Shown here: piece after piece, positions 8,785 through 17,355 of the stretch
Layout: every line of letters begins with the position of its first letter
How positions within the stretch are numbered: the first letter of the stretch is position 1
Assembly: GCF_004016515.1 (NCBI RefSeq)
Contig: NZ_SACT01000004.1
Span: 372,001-436,000 of the forward strand
Origin: Rubrivivax albus
Lineage (GTDB): Bacteria; Pseudomonadota; Gammaproteobacteria; Burkholderiales; Burkholderiaceae_C
Direction of reading: 5' to 3'
DNA: 64,000 nt
Translations under genes and position numbers: made by a program
The notes under the pieces: model-generated
What the model saw: the letters and a program-made list of their open reading frames with translations, nothing else
The model's database searches: none
What the model was told of the DNA's origin: nothing

Positions 8785-9176
8785 CGCCGGCCTCCCGGGG
8801 CGTGATGTCCGTGGCCGTGGGGCGGCATCGGTGTGGCGCGTGTCGATGCCGCAGGTGCTGCAGGCGTCATGGGCGAGGCCGGTGCAGAGGCCGCCGGTTC
8901 AGGCGCATGGGCTTCGCGGAGGTAGGCCCGCCAGCCGCCGATGCGGGCGACCTCCGCATTGGCGTCACGCCAGTCGCGGCGCGGTTCGTCGGTCAGCGGG
9001 CGGTACCGCTGGAGCGCGCTGCGGTGGGCCAGCGGCGGCACCGCGGCGTCGATCCGGGTCGGGTCGGGCCGCGGCGGCGGCGGTTCGGCCGCCACCGCGG
9101 CAAACGAGGCCGCGGCAGCGGCCGTGCAGAGGGTCGTGGCCCATGCGCCACGCAGGAATCGGGAGGACATGCGCAC
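8781..9176 (-). CDS. Small exported protein with histidine-rich tail
   Basis: 131 residues, or 129 from the ATG at 9170. The N-terminus is an export signal (RGAWATTLCTAAAAASFAAVAAE), the middle contains a charged helical stretch (RPLTDEPRRDWRDANAEVARIGGW), and the last third is Ala/Pro-rich ending in HGHGHHAPGG. I do not recognise a domain. The histidine cluster and its four-base overlap with the TolC-type gene in the copper run suggest a periplasmic copper-binding accessory, by inference only. Confidence 0.72.
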   Translation of the reverse strand: MRMSSRFLRGAWATTLCTAAAAASFAAVAAEPPPPRPDPTRIDAAVPPLAHRSALQRYRPLTDEPRRDWRDANAEVARIGGWRAYLREAHAPEPAASAPASPMTPAAPAASTRATPMPPHGHGHHAPGGRR

Positions 9177-9233
9177 CTCGTCGAGACACTCGATGGACGG
9201 CGCCGTCCACAGGGGCAGGCGCCGGACGGCGGG

Positions 9234-9596
9234 TCAGACGAAGGCGTGTCGAGGGGGGCGGTCGAGGCCGTCGGGGTCGACGGCGCTGAGGATGGGCGCC
9301 CGCCAGGCGGGCGGGGCCTCGGCCTGCGGGGCTGCGCCCGGCGCCGCAGCCGCCGGCGGCACGGGGGCGGCGCCGGCATGGCAGACGGCGCACTCGCTGC
9401 AGCCGGCGTGCGCGGTGGCGTCGTCTGCCACCGCCGGGGCCTCGAACCCGTGGCAGGGAGCGGGCCAGCCATCGTGCAGGGCCGCTGAGCCGTCGTGCAT
9501 GCTGCCAAAGCTCATCATGGGCGCAGCCACAGCCAAGCCCTGCAGCGGCAGGGCCAGCGTCAACAGCCAGACCACGGTGACGAGCCAGCGCTTCAC
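9234..9596 (-). CDS. Small Cys/His-rich exported protein, first gene of copper run
   Basis: 120 residues if begun at the GTG at 9596, which gives a proper leader ([23 protein letters not shown]). The mature part has [18 protein letters not shown] followed by a [10 protein letters not shown] cluster, a pattern seen in small copper-induced exported proteins (DUF2946/CopL-like), then a proline/alanine-rich tail. The frame remains open far upstream, antisense to the CoA transferase gene, so length alone does not fix the start. It lies 57 bases upstream of the His-rich protein gene and is probably the first gene of the copper operon. Function is inferred from composition and position. Confidence 0.6.
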   Translation of the reverse strand: MKRWLVTVVWLLTLALPLQGLAVAAPMMSFGSMHDGSAALHDGWPAPCHGFEAPAVADDATAHAGCSECAVCHAGAAPVPPAAAAPGAAPQAEAPPAWRAPILSAVDPDGLDRPPRHAFV

Positions 9597-9674
9597 GGCA
9601 CCGATTGTCGCGCATCCCCGCATCCGGCGCAGCGTGTCGACGCTGGCACACTCCGCGGCGGAGACCACACCACG
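9597..9674. promoter_or_regulatory. Divergent control region of copper run and CoA transferase
   Basis: The 78 bases between the divergent starts hold two perfect short dyads: CAGCGT/ACGCTG with a four-base spacer (9630-9645) and CTCCGC/GCGGAG around one central base (9651-9663). Either could be a regulator site, but neither matches a copper-responsive operator that I can name, and no promoter elements are convincing. Confidence 0.25.
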
Positions 9675-10838
9675 ATGACGGACACATCCCGGGGGCCCGG
9701 CCCCCTGCACGGCCTGCGGGTGATCGAACTCGCCGGCATCGGCCCCGGCCCGATGGCCTGCATGCTGCTGGCCGACCTGGGCGCCGACGTGGTGCGCATC
9801 GACCGCCTGGAAGCCAGCGGTCTGGGCGTGCCGATGGCGCCACGCTTCGACGTCAACGCGCGAGGGCGGCGCTCGGTGGCGCTGGACCTGAAGCAGCCCG
9901 CCGGCGTCGAGACGGCGCTTAGGCTGATCGACCGCGCCGACGTGCTGATCGAGGGCTTCCGACCCGGCGTGGCCGAGCGGCTGGGCCTCGGCCCGGAGGT
10001 CTGCAGCGCCCGCAACCCGGGCCTGGTGTACGGCCGCATGACCGGTTTCGGCCAGACGGGTCCGATGGCGCCGATGGCCGGCCACGACCTGAACTACATC
10101 GCGCTGACCGGCGTGCTCGACGCCATCGGCCCGGCCGGCGGCGACCCGGTGCCGCCGCTGAACCTGGTGGGCGACTATGGCGGGGGTGCGCTGTACCTGG
10201 CCTTCGGCGTGACGGCAGCGCTCTACGAGCGCCAGCACTCCGGGCGTGGCCAGGTCGTGGATGCCGCGATGGTGGACGGCGCGGCCTCGCTGGCGTCGAT
10301 CTTCCACGGCCTGCGCGCCGCCGGCCAGTGGGGCGACACGCGCGGCGCCAACCTGCTCGACGGCGGCGCACCGTTCTACGCCACCTACCGCTGTGCCGAC
10401 GACCGCTGGCTCGCGGTGGGGGCCCTGGAGCCCAAGTTCTTCGCCGCCTTCGCCGAGGGCATCGGCCTGGACCGCCGCTTCGTCGCCACGCAGTACGACC
10501 GCCGCACCTGGCCGGAACTGCGCGAGGTCATCGCCACACGCCTGGCCAGCCGGCCGTGTGAACACTGGGCATCGCTGTTCGATGGCAGCGACGCCTGCGT
10601 GACGCCAGTGCTGAGCCTGGCCGAGGCGCCGCAGCACCCGCATGCCCAGGCGCGCGGGGCCTACGTCACCGTCGACGGCGTCGTGCAGCCCGGTCCAGCG
10701 CCGCGGTTCTCGCGCAGCGTGCCGGGCCAGCCGCGCCCGTCGCCCGCGGTCGGCGAGCAGGGCGCCGAGGTGCTGGGAGAGGCCGGCTTCGCTGCCGACG
10801 AGATCGCGGCCCTGAAGACCGCCGGGGTGCTGAAATGA
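9675..10838 (+). CDS. CaiB/BaiF-family CoA transferase (alpha-methylacyl-CoA racemase-like)
   Basis: 387 residues from the ATG at 9675. Class III CoA transferases move CoA between carboxylates; the racemase branch epimerises 2-methylacyl-CoA. The sequence has the family start [33 protein letters not shown] (first 50 residues), the DLKQPAG segment, [21 protein letters not shown], and [12 protein letters not shown] followed by [13 protein letters not shown], which in the racemase branch carries the catalytic His-Asp elements. The length fits that branch. It overlaps the following NUDIX/MBL gene by an ATGA, so the two are translationally coupled; a role in branched-chain or fatty acyl-CoA breakdown is likely. 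Confidence 0.88.
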   Translation: MTDTSRGPGPLHGLRVIELAGIGPGPMACMLLADLGADVVRIDRLEASGLGVPMAPRFDVNARGRRSVALDLKQPAGVETALRLIDRADVLIEGFRPGVAERLGLGPEVCSARNPGLVYGRMTGFGQTGPMAPMAGHDLNYIALTGVLDAIGPAGGDPVPPLNLVGDYGGGALYLAFGVTAALYERQHSGRGQVVDAAMVDGAASLASIFHGLRAAGQWGDTRGANLLDGGAPFYATYRCADDRWLAVGALEPKFFAAFAEGIGLDRRFVATQYDRRTWPELREVIATRLASRPCEHWASLFDGSDACVTPVLSLAEAPQHPHAQARGAYVTVDGVVQPGPAPRFSRSVPGQPRPSPAVGEQGAEVLGEAGFAADEIAALKTAGVLK

Positions 10839-12523
10839 GCGCCCACCAGACCCCCGCCGACGCGCGCCTGGCGGCGTCGCTGATGCTGCTGCGCGACGCG
10901 CCATCCGAATCGGGCGGCGGCGTCGAGGTGCTGATGCTGCGCCGAGCCGAGCGCGACGGCGACCTGCGCAGCGGCGCCTGCGTCTTTCCCGGCGGCGTGC
11001 TCGAGGCCGCCGACCGCGCTGCGTATGCCTGGTGCCTGGGCCCCACCGATGCCGAGGCAAGTGCCCGACTGGGTCTCGCTGAAGGAGGCCTGGGCTACCT
11101 GGTGGCGGCGGTGCGCGAGAGCTTCGAGGAGGTGGGCGTGCTGCTGGCCTGCCGGCCCGACGGCAGCGCGCTGGTGCCGGCCGAATGGGCGGCGCTGCGG
11201 CCGGCGCTGGCGCCGTGGCGGCTGCACCTGCACCGGGGCGAGCACGACATCGGCGCGCTGTGCCGCGCGTTCGACCTGCGGCTGGACCTGCGCAACCTGC
11301 ACTACTTCAGCCACTGGCTCACACCGCCGGGCGTGCCCAAGCGCTTCGACACGCGCTTTTTCACGGTGCCGATGCCGGCCGGCCAGACACCGGAGGCGGA
11401 CCGCGCCGAGGCGGTCGAGATGATGTGGACGCGCCCCGCCGCGGCGCTGGCCCGGGACAGCGGCTACGTGCTGCTGCCGGTGACGCGCTGCACGCTGCAG
11501 GAACTGCAGGCCCACCCCGATGCCGCCGCGGCCCATGCCGACGCCGGTGCGCGGCGCGACATCCGCGTGACCATGCCGCGCCGCGGCCGCACGCGCAAGG
11601 GCCCGCGCATCGTGCTGCCCTGGGAGCCGGGCTGGGCCGAACTGGGCCGGCTGGACCCCGAAGGCCACCACCAGGCGCTGGCCGAGATCGTGCCCGGCGA
11701 GCCGGTGCGCCTGTCGCCCCGCATCCTGCGCCTGACGGCGCCGAACGCCGGCACGATGACCGGCCCGGGCACCAACACCTACCTGGTCGGCGACGACGAC
11801 CCCGGCGCGCCGCTGGCCGTGATCGACCCCGGGCCCGATCTGCCGGCGCACCGCGAGGCCATCCTGGCCGCGGCCCCGCGGCGCATCACGCACGTGCTGA
11901 CCACGCACACGCACGTCGACCACTCGCCCGGCGCCGCGGCGCTGGCGCAGGCCACCGGCGCCCGGGTGATCGGCCGCCGGGCGCCACCGCACCCGGGGCA
12001 GGATGCAGCCTTCACGCCGGACGAAGAACCGGTCGAAGGCGACGTGCTGCAGCTGGGCGCCGGCACCACGCTGCAGGCCTTGCAGACCCCGGGCCATGCG
12101 TCCAACCACGTCTGCTGGCGGCTGGCCGAGGAGAAGCTGCTCTTCACCGGCGACCACCTGATGCAGGGCAGCACGGTGGTGATCAACCCGCCCGACGGTG
12201 ACATGCAGGCCTACCTGGCGCAGCTGGAGCGCCTGCTGCACATGGACCTGGACTGGCTGGCGCCGGGCCACGGCTTCCTGGTGGCCGAGCCGCACGCGGT
12301 GATCCGCGCGCTGGTGGCGCACCGGCTCAAGCGCGAGGCCAAGGTGCTGGCGTCGCTGCAGCAGCACGGCCCGGCCACGGTGCCGGCGCTGGTGCCGGCG
12401 GCCTACGACGACACGCCGGTGCCGCTGCACGGGGTGGCGGCGCGCTCGCTGCTGGCCCACCTGCTGAAGCTGCAGGCCGAGGGCCGCGCCAGCGAATCAG
12501 ACGGCGTCTGGCGCGCGGCCTGA
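10835..12523 (+). CDS. NUDIX hydrolase fused to metallo-beta-lactamase-fold hydrolase
   Basis: 562 residues with two enzymes in one chain. Residues about 10-240 are a NUDT19-like NUDIX domain: CVFPGG at 49-54 and RESFEEVG at 94-101, separated by a longer insert than in a classic NUDIX box. Such enzymes often hydrolyse CoA and acyl-CoA. Residues about 290-480 are a metallo-beta-lactamase-fold domain with THTHVDH near 356-362, a later GHASNH and [12 protein letters not shown], and residues 485-555 form the winged-helix tail typical of LACTB2-like members. Overlap by ATGA with the CoA transferase supports a CoA-thioester theme. The last 27 bases overlap the convergent bpt gene. Confidence 0.87.
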   Translation: MSAHQTPADARLAASLMLLRDAPSESGGGVEVLMLRRAERDGDLRSGACVFPGGVLEAADRAAYAWCLGPTDAEASARLGLAEGGLGYLVAAVRESFEEVGVLLACRPDGSALVPAEWAALRPALAPWRLHLHRGEHDIGALCRAFDLRLDLRNLHYFSHWLTPPGVPKRFDTRFFTVPMPAGQTPEADRAEAVEMMWTRPAAALARDSGYVLLPVTRCTLQELQAHPDAAAAHADAGARRDIRVTMPRRGRTRKGPRIVLPWEPGWAELGRLDPEGHHQALAEIVPGEPVRLSPRILRLTAPNAGTMTGPGTNTYLVGDDDPGAPLAVIDPGPDLPAHREAILAAAPRRITHVLTTHTHVDHSPGAAALAQATGARVIGRRAPPHPGQDAAFTPDEEPVEGDVLQLGAGTTLQALQTPGHASNHVCWRLAEEKLLFTGDHLMQGSTVVINPPDGDMQAYLAQLERLLHMDLDWLAPGHGFLVAEPHAVIRALVAHRLKREAKVLASLQQHGPATVPALVPAAYDDTPVPLHGVAARSLLAHLLKLQAEGRASESDGVWRAA

Positions 12524-13279
12524 ACGCGTGGCCGTCGCCACTTCTTCGGCGTCCTGCCAGCGCCCGTCGCGCAGCAGCTGGTGTGGCCGGAACTGCGCCT
12601 TGTAGGCCATCTTCGGGCTCTCGGCGATCCAGTAGCCCAGGTACAGGTGCGGCAGGCCAAGCTGACGCACCTGTTCCAGCTGCCACAGCACGCCGTAGGT
12701 GCCGTAGCTGGTGCCGGGCTCGGGCTCGTAGTAGGTGTAGACGGCGGAGATGCCGTCGGCCAGCACGTCCACGATGGACACCATCTTCAGCGTGCCGGCA
12801 CTGCCGTCGGCGGTGGGCGTACGGAACTCCACCAGGCGCGAATTGACGCGGCTCTGCAGCAGGAACTGGGTGTACTGGTCCACGCTGTCGTGGTCCATGC
12901 CGCCGCCGGCATGGCGGCCGCTCTGGTAGCGCAGGTAGAGCTGGTAGTGCTCCGGCGAGAAGCACAGGCGCAGCACGCGGGCCTTCAGGTCGGCGTGCTG
13001 CTTCCAGGCGCGGCGCTGGCTGCGTGTGGGCTGGAAGCCCGCCACCGGCACGCGCATGGGCACACAGGCGCGGCAGCCGTCGCAGTAGGGCCGGTAGGTG
13101 AACATCCCGCTGCGCCGGAAGCCGTTGGCCACGAGGCCGGAATAGGCGTCGGCGTGGATCAGGTGGCTGGGCGTGGCCACCTGCGAACGCGCCAGCCGGC
13201 CCGGCAGGTAGCTGCAGGGGTAGGGGGCCGTCGCATAGAACTGCAGCGACGAGAGCGGAAGCTCCTGGGGGTGCGTCAC
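12497..13279 (-). CDS. bpt: Aspartate/glutamate leucyltransferase (Bpt)
   Basis: 260 residues. Bpt transfers leucine from Leu-tRNA to proteins with N-terminal Asp or Glu, marking them for ClpS/ClpAP degradation. The family is shown by the cysteine-containing N-terminal block [15 protein letters not shown], the [18 protein letters not shown] motif at about residues 62-79, [11 protein letters not shown], and the acetyltransferase-like C-terminal half with [18 protein letters not shown]. The gene begins four bases inside the end of aat, so aat-bpt form an operon. The 3' end overlaps the NUDIX/MBL gene antisense by 27 bases. Confidence 0.95.
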   Translation of the reverse strand: MTHPQELPLSSLQFYATAPYPCSYLPGRLARSQVATPSHLIHADAYSGLVANGFRRSGMFTYRPYCDGCRACVPMRVPVAGFQPTRSQRRAWKQHADLKARVLRLCFSPEHYQLYLRYQSGRHAGGGMDHDSVDQYTQFLLQSRVNSRLVEFRTPTADGSAGTLKMVSIVDVLADGISAVYTYYEPEPGTSYGTYGVLWQLEQVRQLGLPHLYLGYWIAESPKMAYKAQFRPHQLLRDGRWQDAEEVATATRSGRAPDAV

Positions 13280-14028
13280 GGAGGCGTCGGGGGGTCTTGC
13301 ACCAGGCGCGCATCGAGCTGCGCCCAGTGCGCCGGATCATAGGTCCAGTCCCCGATGTCCGGCGCCCCCAGGGCGTGGGCCAGGTGGGCCTGGAAGTCGG
13401 TCCGCGGGACTTCGTGCGCGCCCATCGACGCCAGATGGCCCGTGTGCTGCTGGCAGTCCACCCAGGCCACGCCGCGTGCGCGGCAGGCCGCCACCAGCGC
13501 CGCCAGGGCCAGCTTGGATGCGTCGGTGGCGTGGGAGAACATCGACTCGCCGAACACCATGCGGCCGATGCTGACGAAGTACAGGCCGCCGACGAGCTGG
13601 CCATCGACCCAGGTTTCCACGCTGTGGGTCCGCCCTTCGGCATGCCAGGCCACGTAGGCGCGCACCATGTCGGGCACGATCCAGGTGCCGTCCTGGCCCT
13701 CGCGCGGGGTGGCGGCGCAGTGGCGCATCACGCGCGCGAAGTCGCTGTCGAAGCGGATGGCACAGCCGGGCGTGGCCAGGAAGCGCTGCAGGGTCTTGCG
13801 CAGCGAGCGGTGCAGCTTGAATTCGGCCACCGGCAGCACCATGCGCGGGTCGGGGCTCCACCACAGCACCGGCTGCCCGGGGCCGAACCAGGGGAACAGG
13901 CCGAGCCGGTAGGCCTCCTCCAGCCGCGCCGGCGTCAGTGCGCCGCCGGCGGCGACGAGGCCGGGGATGTCCTCCGGCACCGTGCCCGGGCGGGGCAGTG
14001 GAAGGGCGTCATCGATCCAGTGGACCAT
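13276..14028 (-). CDS. aat: Leucyl/phenylalanyl-tRNA--protein transferase (Aat)
   Basis: 250 residues. Aat adds Leu or Phe to proteins with N-terminal Lys or Arg, creating primary destabilising residues. Conserved blocks include [20 protein letters not shown] (about residues 43-62), the GTWIVPDM segment, [31 protein letters not shown] and [16 protein letters not shown]. It shares an ATGA with bpt. Having both transferases side by side gives the cell both known routes into the leucine/phenylalanine N-degron pathway. The 350 bases before it are rich in inverted repeats (see separate entries). Confidence 0.95.
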   Translation of the reverse strand: MVHWIDDALPLPRPGTVPEDIPGLVAAGGALTPARLEEAYRLGLFPWFGPGQPVLWWSPDPRMVLPVAEFKLHRSLRKTLQRFLATPGCAIRFDSDFARVMRHCAATPREGQDGTWIVPDMVRAYVAWHAEGRTHSVETWVDGQLVGGLYFVSIGRMVFGESMFSHATDASKLALAALVAACRARGVAWVDCQQHTGHLASMGAHEVPRTDFQAHLAHALGAPDIGDWTYDPAHWAQLDARLVQDPPTPP

Positions 14029-14090
14029 GGCCGTCTGTCTGCTTACGACCCGGAGCGGATGTTCGGTGTTTGTCGATTGACATTGGCTCG

Positions 14091-14194
14091 GGCCACGGAG
14101 GGCGGGCCTGGCCTGGCGCTCCTGTCCCCCGGCTCGCGCAGGGCGCTCGCCTCCTCCTTAACCTCGCGCCAGGCCAGACCCGCCCTCCGCGGCC
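14091..14194. repeat. Inverted repeat with 29-base arms
   Basis: Arms at 14091-14119 and 14166-14194 are complementary at 27 of 29 positions, counted by hand, around a 46-base loop. The outer four bases are GGCC/GGCC. Either RNA strand could form a long hairpin; the element is upstream of aat. It has no transposase or target-site duplication that I can see. Confidence 0.75.
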
Positions 14195-14240
14195 GGACAC
14201 AGCGAAGCGGTCGGCCGGCAGGTCGACTCGTCAATCTGGC

Positions 14241-14313
14241 TGGAGTCCCCCTCCCGGAGGGGGGCTGGCGGGGAGCCGTCGCACATGCTGGAGCCCCTTC
14301 CTGGAGGGGGCTC
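14241..14313. repeat. Two tandem GC-rich palindromic hairpins
   Basis: A unit beginning TGGAG and made of a C-run, a short centre and a G-run occurs at about 14241-14264 and again at 14290-14313. The second copy is a near-perfect palindrome starting GAGCCCCTTCC and ending GGGGGCTC. The spacing and similarity suggest a duplicated intergenic repeat rather than a one-off structure. Confidence 0.55.
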
Positions 14314-14341
14314 GGGGGAGCCCACGGAAATCGGGTCCCCG

Positions 14342-14372
14342 GACCCAAAGCAGCCGAAGGCTGCTTTGGGTC
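14342..14372 (-). terminator. Strong hairpin just after the S9 peptidase stop
   Basis: A perfect 14-bp stem (GACCCAAAGCAGCC paired with its complement) with a GAA loop lies 10 bases beyond the S9 peptidase stop on the minus strand. There is no T run after it, so it may act as an mRNA 3'-end stabiliser or weak terminator, or be part of the repeat cluster. Confidence 0.5.
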
Positions 14373-14382
14373 GCGAGCCGCC

Positions 14383-16527
14383 TCACGCATCCCGCCCGAG
14401 GGTGCGCCACAGGAAGGCATATTCCAGTGCCGCCATGTCGGCCCGCTGCGCGTTGTCCGCGGCACCGCCATGACCGCCTTCGATGTTCTCGTAGTACATC
14501 GGCGCGTACCCCATCTCGCGCATGCGCGCAGCCATCTTCCGCGCATGTCCCGGGTGCACGCGGTCGTCGCGGGTGCTGGTGATGAACAGCACGGCGGGCA
14601 TCTTCACCCCGGGCCTGACGTTCTGGTAGGGGCTGTAGGTCTTCAGCACGGCCCAGTCGCCGGCATCGTCGGGGTTGCCGTATTCGGCCATCCACGACGC
14701 GCCGGCCAGCAGCAGGTGGTAGCGCCGCATGTCCAGCAGTGGCACCTGGCAGACGACGGCGCCGAAGAGCTCGGGGCGCTGCACCATCACCGCGCCCACC
14801 AGCAGGCCGCCGTTGCTGCCGCCCTCGATGCCCAGGTGCGTCGGGCTGGTGATCTTCGCGGCGATCAGGTCCTCGGCCACGGCGGCGAAGTCGTCGTAGC
14901 TCTTCTGCTTGTGGCGCTTCACCGCGGCCTGGTGCCAGGCCGGACCGAATTCGCCGCCGCCGCGGATGTTGGCCAGCACGAAGATGCCGCCGCGCGCCAG
15001 CCAGCTGCTGCCGATGCTGCCGGAGTAGAAGGGCTGCATCGACACCTCGAAGCCGCCGTAGCCATAGAGCAGCGTCGGGTTGCGACCGTTGGCGGTGGCG
15101 CCCTTGGGCCAGACCACGAAGTACGGCACGCGGGTGCCGTCGCGGCTGGTGGCAAAGCGCTGTTCCACGCGCATGCCCTCGCCGTCGAAGTAGCGCGGCC
15201 GCGATTTCAGCGTCGCCATCTCGCCGCCCGCGGCGTCGGCCAGCATCAGCGAGTCGGGCGTGAGGAAGTCGGTGTAGCTCACCAGCAGATGTTCGGCCAG
15301 CGTGTCGGCCTTCAGCAGCGGGTCGTGCAGCGCCTGCACGCTCAGCGTGCCGGGGTGGGGCGCGGGCAGGTCGCGCTGCGTCCAGGCATCGGCCACCGCC
15401 GCGCCCGGCTGCCACGTCTCGAGCCGGCTGGCCACGTTGTCCAGCACGTTGAGCACCAGGCGAGAGGCCGTGCTGGTGAAGCCGGCCAGCGAGCGCGTGG
15501 CCGTGGGCGTGAACAGGGCCTGCCAGCGGGCGTCACCCCCGGCGACGAAGGCCTCCGCGTCGCCCACGATCAGGCTGCCGCGCGGCCAACTGCGGCCGCC
15601 CGTGGCCCAGTCGCTGCGCAGTTCCACCAGCACGTGGCGGCGCCAGAAACTCACGCTGGCATCCTCCGGCTTGGCCAGCGGCACCCAGCGCCCGCTCTGC
15701 CAGAGGAACTGCAGCGAGCGGTAGAAGTCCAGCGCCCGCGTGAGCACGGTGCGCTCGAAGCCCGGCTCGCGGTCGACGCTGATCCACACGCCTACGTCGG
15801 CCGTCTCGCCCTCGAACACCGTCTCGGCCTGGGCCAGCGGCTGGCCGCGGCGCCAGCGCTTGACAATGCGCGGGTAGCCGGCATCGGTCATGCTGCCGGG
15901 CCCGAAGTCGGTGCCGACGTAGACGGTGTCGGCGTCGAGCCAGTCGACGCTGCTCTTGGCCTCCGGCAGCGCGAAGCCGCCGTCGACGAAGCGCTTGTCG
16001 ACGAGGTCGAACTCGCGCACCACGCTGGCGTCCGCACCGCCGCGCGACAGCGACACCAGCGCGCGCCGGTAGTCCGGCCCGAAGGCGGTGGCGCCAGCCC
16101 AGACCCAGTTCTCGCCCTCGGCCCGGCCCAGGGCGTCGAGGTCGAGCACCGTCTCCCAGGCCGGTTCGGACTTGCGGAACTCGTCCAGCGTGGTGCGCCG
16201 CCACAGGCCGCGCGGTTGGCGCTCGTCCTGCCACAGGTTGTACAGCCAGTCACCGCGGCGGTTGACCGCCGGGATCTTCTCCTTCGAATCGAGGATCGCA
16301 CGGATGCGGTCGCGGTTGGCAGCGAAGCCGGGTTCGGCCTCCAGGACCTTGCGGGTCTCGGCGTTGCGCTCGCGCACCCAGGCCAGGGCGCGCTCGCCGG
16401 TCACGTCCTCCAGCCAGAGGTAGGGGTCTTGGTCGGCAGTGGCGTTCATCGTGGCGAATACGGTCAGGGGCAATGCAGGACAGGTGGCCGCCAGCGAGGC
16501 GGCCAGCAGGCGTCGTCGGAAGATCAT
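14383..16527 (-). CDS. Prolyl oligopeptidase family serine peptidase (S9)
   Basis: 714 residues from the ATG at 16527; the frame stays open upstream but this start gives an export signal (IFRRRLLAASLAATCPALPLTVFA) and family-typical length. S9A enzymes cleave peptides after proline. The N-terminus has DPYLWLEDVTGERALAWVRERN, typical of the family, followed by a propeller domain and a C-terminal alpha/beta-hydrolase domain. The nucleophile is Ser571 in GGSNGG, the acid lies in TRDDRVHPG (654/655) and the histidine is His686 in EGGHGG. The yaeQ stop overlaps its first four bases. Export signal suggests periplasmic action. Confidence 0.93.
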   Translation of the reverse strand: MIFRRRLLAASLAATCPALPLTVFATMNATADQDPYLWLEDVTGERALAWVRERNAETRKVLEAEPGFAANRDRIRAILDSKEKIPAVNRRGDWLYNLWQDERQPRGLWRRTTLDEFRKSEPAWETVLDLDALGRAEGENWVWAGATAFGPDYRRALVSLSRGGADASVVREFDLVDKRFVDGGFALPEAKSSVDWLDADTVYVGTDFGPGSMTDAGYPRIVKRWRRGQPLAQAETVFEGETADVGVWISVDREPGFERTVLTRALDFYRSLQFLWQSGRWVPLAKPEDASVSFWRRHVLVELRSDWATGGRSWPRGSLIVGDAEAFVAGGDARWQALFTPTATRSLAGFTSTASRLVLNVLDNVASRLETWQPGAAVADAWTQRDLPAPHPGTLSVQALHDPLLKADTLAEHLLVSYTDFLTPDSLMLADAAGGEMATLKSRPRYFDGEGMRVEQRFATSRDGTRVPYFVVWPKGATANGRNPTLLYGYGGFEVSMQPFYSGSIGSSWLARGGIFVLANIRGGGEFGPAWHQAAVKRHKQKSYDDFAAVAEDLIAAKITSPTHLGIEGGSNGGLLVGAVMVQRPELFGAVVCQVPLLDMRRYHLLLAGASWMAEYGNPDDAGDWAVLKTYSPYQNVRPGVKMPAVLFITSTRDDRVHPGHARKMAARMREMGYAPMYYENIEGGHGGAADNAQRADMAALEYAFLWRTLGRDA

Positions 16528-17081
16528 GGGGCGGGATGCAGGCGCTGGGGGTGGAGCTCGACCATGCGCTCGCCGTGCACGACGAGCACCTGGCCTTCCT
16601 GCACGTTGACCTGCAATTGCATCGAGCGTTCCGCCAACGCACCCAGCGCCTGAGACTGCGCGGCCGGCAGCTGCCACACGGTCAGGTTGCGCTGGCGCGC
16701 CATCCGCGTGGCCAGGCCCTGCCACCAGATCAGGGTGGACGCGGCGTAGGCCCAGATGCCCACCTGCCCGGCCCGGCCGCAGGCGCGCAGCAGCCGGCGC
16801 TCGTCGGGCTGGCCGACCTCGATCCACTGGCGCAGCGTGCCGTCCAGCGCATGGCGCCAGACGTCGGGCTCGTCGGTGTCCGACAGGCCGCGGGCGAAGA
16901 CCAGGGCGCCGTCGTGGTCGTCCTCGGGAACGCTCAGCGCAAAGGCCAGCAGGCGCACCATCAGGCGCTCCTCGGTCTCCGACGGGTGCAGGGCCAGGGT
17001 CAGCGTGTGGTCGGCATAGAGGCCGCGGTCCATGTCTGCGATCTGCAGCGTGGCCTTGTAGATGGTGGACTTGAGGGCCAA
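16524..17081 (-). CDS. yaeQ: YaeQ family protein
   Basis: 185 residues from a TTG start at 17081, which gives the usual N-terminus ALKSTIYKATLQIADMDRG and family length (about 180). An ATG at 17135 would add 18 residues of unlikely sequence. YaeQ has a nuclease-like (PD-(D/E)XK) fold; its role is not established, though an E. coli homologue was first linked to suppression of RfaH loss. Conserved features include HPSETEERLMVRLLAFAL and FARGLSDTDEPDVW, followed by WIEVGQPDERRL, which carries family acids. The stop overlaps the peptidase start by four bases, so the two are likely co-transcribed. Confidence 0.85.
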   Translation of the reverse strand: MALKSTIYKATLQIADMDRGLYADHTLTLALHPSETEERLMVRLLAFALSVPEDDHDGALVFARGLSDTDEPDVWRHALDGTLRQWIEVGQPDERRLLRACGRAGQVGIWAYAASTLIWWQGLATRMARQRNLTVWQLPAAQSQALGALAERSMQLQVNVQEGQVLVVHGERMVELHPQRLHPAP

Positions 17082-17355
17082 GGTGGTCGTGGCGGCAACG
17101 GCGCCAGGGGGCAGGCGAGGGTGGCACTGTGCCATAGGCCTGGTGTCGTCCGGGTGGCCCGGTCGTCCGCAGGCCGGCCGGCTGCGTTGAGGGCGTCCAT
17201 GCGCCTGCCGGCAGGTGCCGGTGGCCGGTGGCATGATGCAGGGTTTGCCGGCCACGAGCCGGCAGCCGCATGGCACGGGGCCGCACGGGCCCCTGCCCGA
17301 ACGATCTGGCGCCCGGGCCTGCGACGGCGCGCCGCACCCGAGAGGACCCACTGTC

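Larger units (their letters stand above)
14029..14382. other. Gene-free stretch of inverted repeats between aat and the S9 peptidase
   Basis: I find no convincing gene in these 354 bases. Reading frames that cross it have no family resemblance. It consists of a long imperfect inverted repeat (14091-14194), two tandem copies of a GC hairpin (14241-14313) and a terminator-like hairpin (14342-14372), and must also contain the aat promoter. Confidence 0.7.

Noticed and set aside
5013-9596. Horizontally acquired metal-resistance island
   Set aside because: No mobility genes, flanking repeats or visible base-composition change support recent transfer.
13297-16653. Very long open frame on the plus strand (1118 codons)
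   Set aside because: It is antisense to aat and the S9 peptidase, both with strong family motifs; high GC content keeps such frames open by chance.
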